Source: JBBRHF01 sp038223055 (GTDB lineage: Bacteria; Actinomycetota; Actinomycetes; JACCUZ01). From it: 7,611 nucleotides of DNA. Location of the stretch: positions 1-7,611 of the forward strand of contig JBBRHF010000195.1 of NCBI GenBank assembly GCA_038223055.1, read 5' to 3'. Positions within the stretch are counted from its first letter, which is position 1; every line of letters begins with the position of its first letter. Positions 6,328 through 7,611 of this stretch are shown here, piece after piece. The notes below the pieces were generated by a model. It ran no database searches and had not been told where the DNA came from. It saw nothing but the letters and a program-made list of their open reading frames with translations. The translations under genes and the position numbers were made by a program.

Positions 6328-6334
6328 CTCGAGC

Positions 6335-6925
6335 ATGGTCGCCCGTCGCGAGGTCGAGGAGGCACCCGAGCCGTTCCGCCGGGCGCTGGCCGCGATGCGC
6401 TCCGCGACGCCGCGCCCCGAGATCGTCCTCGCGGAGACCCCCGCGCCAGGACGGCTGGCCCCGCACGCTGCGGCCATGACCGCGGACGTCGTGGTCAGTG
6501 ACGGCGAGTTGGCGACGGGCCGACTGGTGCTGTTGCACGACCCGGTCGGCCACGAGGCCTGGCAGGGCACCTTCCGCATCGTGACCTATGTTCGCGCCGA
6601 GCTGGAGCCCGAGATGGCCGCCGACCCGCTGCTGCCGGGGGTGGGCTGGGCCTGGCTCACCGAAGCCCTGCAACACCACGACGCCACCCATGCCGCGGCG
6701 AGCGGGACGGTCACCCGGGTGGCCTCGGACAGTTTCGGCGGCATGGCCGACCAGCCGGCGTCGGCCCAGATCGAGATCCGCGCCTCGTGGACTCCCCTCG
6801 ACGGAACCTTCGGGGCACACCTGCTGGCCTGGTGCGACCTGTTGTGCACGACCGCGGGCCTGCCACCGGTGCCGGCCGGAGTCACGGCGTTGCCGAGCCG
6901 GCGCCGGGCGTCCCGTCGCCACTGA
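6335..6925 (+). CDS. DUF3000 family protein, conserved in actinobacteria
   Basis: This is a 196-aa soluble protein with no signal peptide or membrane helix. It belongs to the DUF3000 family by its overall pattern: an N-terminal EAPEPFRRALAAMRSATPRPEIVLAETPAP-like segment (residues 9-38, helix then strand), the central GTFRIVTYVRAELEPEMA (about 71-88), and the Trp-rich VGWAWLTEAL (about 96-106). It ends with a basic tail. The function is unknown and no catalytic motif is visible. In mycobacteria the homologue lies near hemE and just before an RNase D-like gene (from memory). Here the RNase D gene is not in the window; a convergent membrane gene and an IS element follow instead. The start is supported by the -10 box seven nt upstream, and the gene ends at a strong hairpin. 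Confidence 0.85.
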   Translation: MVARREVEEAPEPFRRALAAMRSATPRPEIVLAETPAPGRLAPHAAAMTADVVVSDGELATGRLVLLHDPVGHEAWQGTFRIVTYVRAELEPEMAADPLLPGVGWAWLTEALQHHDATHAAASGTVTRVASDSFGGMADQPASAQIEIRASWTPLDGTFGAHLLAWCDLLCTTAGLPPVPAGVTALPSRRRASRRH

Positions 6926-6929
6926 CTGA

Positions 6930-6960
6930 GCCGTTGAGCCACAGTGGGCCGTTGAGCCAC
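6930..6960. repeat. Direct repeat GCCGTTGAGCCAC (2 copies)
   Basis: Identical 13-bp copies lie at 6930-6942 and 6948-6960, just after the DUF3000 stop codon. The second copy overlaps the first three bases of the terminator stem. Likely a small duplication; no function is evident. Confidence 0.65.
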
Positions 6961-6995
6961 GACGGTCTGCGGCAATTCCGCCGCGGGCCGTCGTG
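6958..6995 (+). terminator. Hairpin terminator after the DUF3000 gene
   Basis: A 16-bp stem pairs 6958-6973 with 6980-6995 around the loop AATTCC. Two of the pairs are T-G, which are wobbles in plus-strand RNA but A-C mismatches in minus-strand RNA. The structure is therefore best as a terminator for the DUF3000 transcript. It also directly abuts the stop codon (6996-6998) of the convergent membrane gene and may act on it more weakly. Confidence 0.82.
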
Positions 6996-7463
6996 TCATG
7001 GTGTGTTGGTGGCATCTGCTCCGTGTCGGACCCGACGTTCCCGGGATGCCGCCATCAAGCCGGATAGCAGCAGCGTCAGGGCGCTGAGTGCGAACAAGAC
7101 CAGCGCACCCCAAGCCGCCGCCGGGGGCGCTGCCGTCAGGTTGTCGGCGGCGTCGATGTTTGCACCCACGGCCCACCAGACATACGGGCCCGACGCGGCT
7201 CCCGTCCCGATCGATGCCAGCATGAGCCAGTGCGTCCAGTGAGGCGCAGTGCCTGCGCGCGAAAGCACGACCACCAGAGCAGCCAGAACGACCACAGTGA
7301 ACGGCAGAACGATGCCGCCAAACAATGACGGCACAACGAGGAGCGCAACGAGGGCAAGCCACGAGCACACTGCGACGACGCCGCCGTGGCCGCCCAGCGG
7401 GCCCCGCTCGATCTGGCGTGCCCTCAGGTGGATCGCGAGTCGCATAGCTCCCCGTCCGGACAT
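6996..7463 (-). CDS. Small hypothetical membrane protein with about four helices
   Basis: I do not recognise this 155-aa protein. It has predicted transmembrane helices near residues 28-46, 48-68, 78-98 and 116-138, a short basic N-terminus and a basic C-terminal tail (RERRVRH, 141-147). No enzymatic motif is visible. The base composition is lower in G+C than in the core genes: the 60-bp block 7261-7320 is 60% G+C, while 5821-5880 inside the EamA gene is 83%. This suggests a separate origin. The start ATG 7461-7463 has no ribosome site. A second ATG at 7443-7445 (149 aa) has GGGGAG only two nt upstream, so the exact start is uncertain. The apparent insertion end of an IS630 element lies 12 bp upstream, so the native promoter may be lost. 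The gene is convergent with DUF3000. Confidence 0.7.
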   Translation of the reverse strand: MSGRGAMRLAIHLRARQIERGPLGGHGGVVAVCSWLALVALLVVPSLFGGIVLPFTVVVLAALVVVLSRAGTAPHWTHWLMLASIGTGAASGPYVWWAVGANIDAADNLTAAPPAAAWGALVLFALSALTLLLSGLMAASRERRVRHGADATNTP

Positions 7464-7475
7464 CGTGAGGAGCTA

Positions 7476-7611
7476 GTGTCGTGCGCCGTAAATCCGGGGG
7501 ATAAGTTGTAGACTGGGGTATGCCGAGAACTGGACGTCCAAAGACCCCACTGGTGTTGAGTGATGAGGAACGCGAACAGTTGGTTCGCTGGTCGCGCCGG
7601 GCGAAATCGGC
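7476..7611 (+). mobile_element. IS630-family insertion sequence, left end (continues past window)
   Basis: The element is recognised from the transposase N-terminus at 7520. IS630 elements insert at TA, often within CTAG. A CTAG occurs at 7473-7476, 44 nt before the transposase start, which is a normal distance for the terminal repeat and leader of this family. The element end is therefore placed at 7476, beginning GTGTCGTGCGCCG. The other terminal repeat lies outside the window, so the boundary is inferred. Confidence 0.65.
7520..7611 (+). CDS. IS630-family transposase, N-terminal fragment cut by the window edge
   Basis: The first 30 codons from ATG 7520-7522 begin MPRTGRPKTPLVLSDEER and continue EQLVRWSRRAKS. 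This is the familiar opening of IS630-family transposases of actinobacteria: a basic TGRPK segment, then the first helix of the helix-turn-helix DNA-binding domain. The DDE catalytic domain would lie beyond the window, so intactness cannot be judged. The sequence before the start (GGGGT directly before ATG, TAGACT at 7509-7514) may serve for expression, but the signal is weak. Confidence 0.8.
   Translation, partial: MPRTGRPKTPLVLSDEEREQLVRWSRRAKS

Noticed and set aside
883..6925. A defence, toxin-antitoxin or biosynthetic system
   Set aside because: All genes here are housekeeping haem, repair, transport or conserved unknown genes. No nuclease, toxin, reverse transcriptase or modular enzyme was seen.
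1..7611. tRNA, rRNA or riboswitch genes
   Set aside because: No cloverleaf, CCA-end pattern, rRNA segment or known riboswitch core was recognised on either strand by eye. A covariance-model search would be needed to exclude small RNAs.

Overview
This 7.6 kb window comes from the chromosome of a high-GC actinobacterium. Most genes use GTG or ATG starts with strongly G/C-ending codons. The gene set is that of the actinobacterial coproporphyrin-dependent haem pathway, and the order msrB ... hemQ-hemY ... hemE ... DUF3000 matches, from memory, the neighbourhood in mycobacteria (msrB, hemQ, hemY, hemE and a DUF3000 gene next to an RNase D gene). The genus cannot be fixed from the sequence alone.

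Layout. The left edge holds the last 58 codons of msrB (+). The next gene, a PAP2-family membrane phosphatase (-), runs convergently into it and overlaps it by 147 bp. Upstream of PAP2 on the minus strand are hemQ (coproheme decarboxylase) and hemY (coproporphyrinogen III oxidase). These three form a tight operon hemY-hemQ-PAP2: hemY and hemQ overlap by 8 bp, and hemQ and PAP2 are 16 nt apart. A DUF4349 lipoprotein gene (+) diverges from hemY, and the shared intergenic region carries a 13-bp tandem repeat array. It ends at a long hairpin terminator facing hemE (-, uroporphyrinogen decarboxylase). hemE lies directly downstream of an EamA/DMT transporter gene (-). That transporter and the DUF3000 gene (+) diverge from a 158-bp region with two apparent leaderless promoters, a 12-bp direct repeat and an 11-bp inverted repeat.

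Right end. The DUF3000 gene stops at a second strong hairpin. Beyond it the base composition drops visibly. A small four-helix membrane protein gene (-) of unknown function is followed by the left end of an IS630-family element with the first 30 codons of its transposase, apparently inserted at a CTAG target. This looks like an accessory segment placed after DUF3000.

How the genes work together. HemE makes coproporphyrinogen III, HemY oxidises it to coproporphyrin III, a ferrochelatase outside the window inserts iron, and HemQ decarboxylates coproheme to haem b. MsrB repairs oxidised methionine. PAP2, EamA, DUF4349 and DUF3000 are neighbours with no proven link to haem. I see no convincing new multi-gene system. 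The most unusual items are the msrB/PAP2 antisense overlap, the CTCGAG repeat array between hemY and the lipoprotein gene, and the regulatory structure between the EamA and DUF3000 genes.
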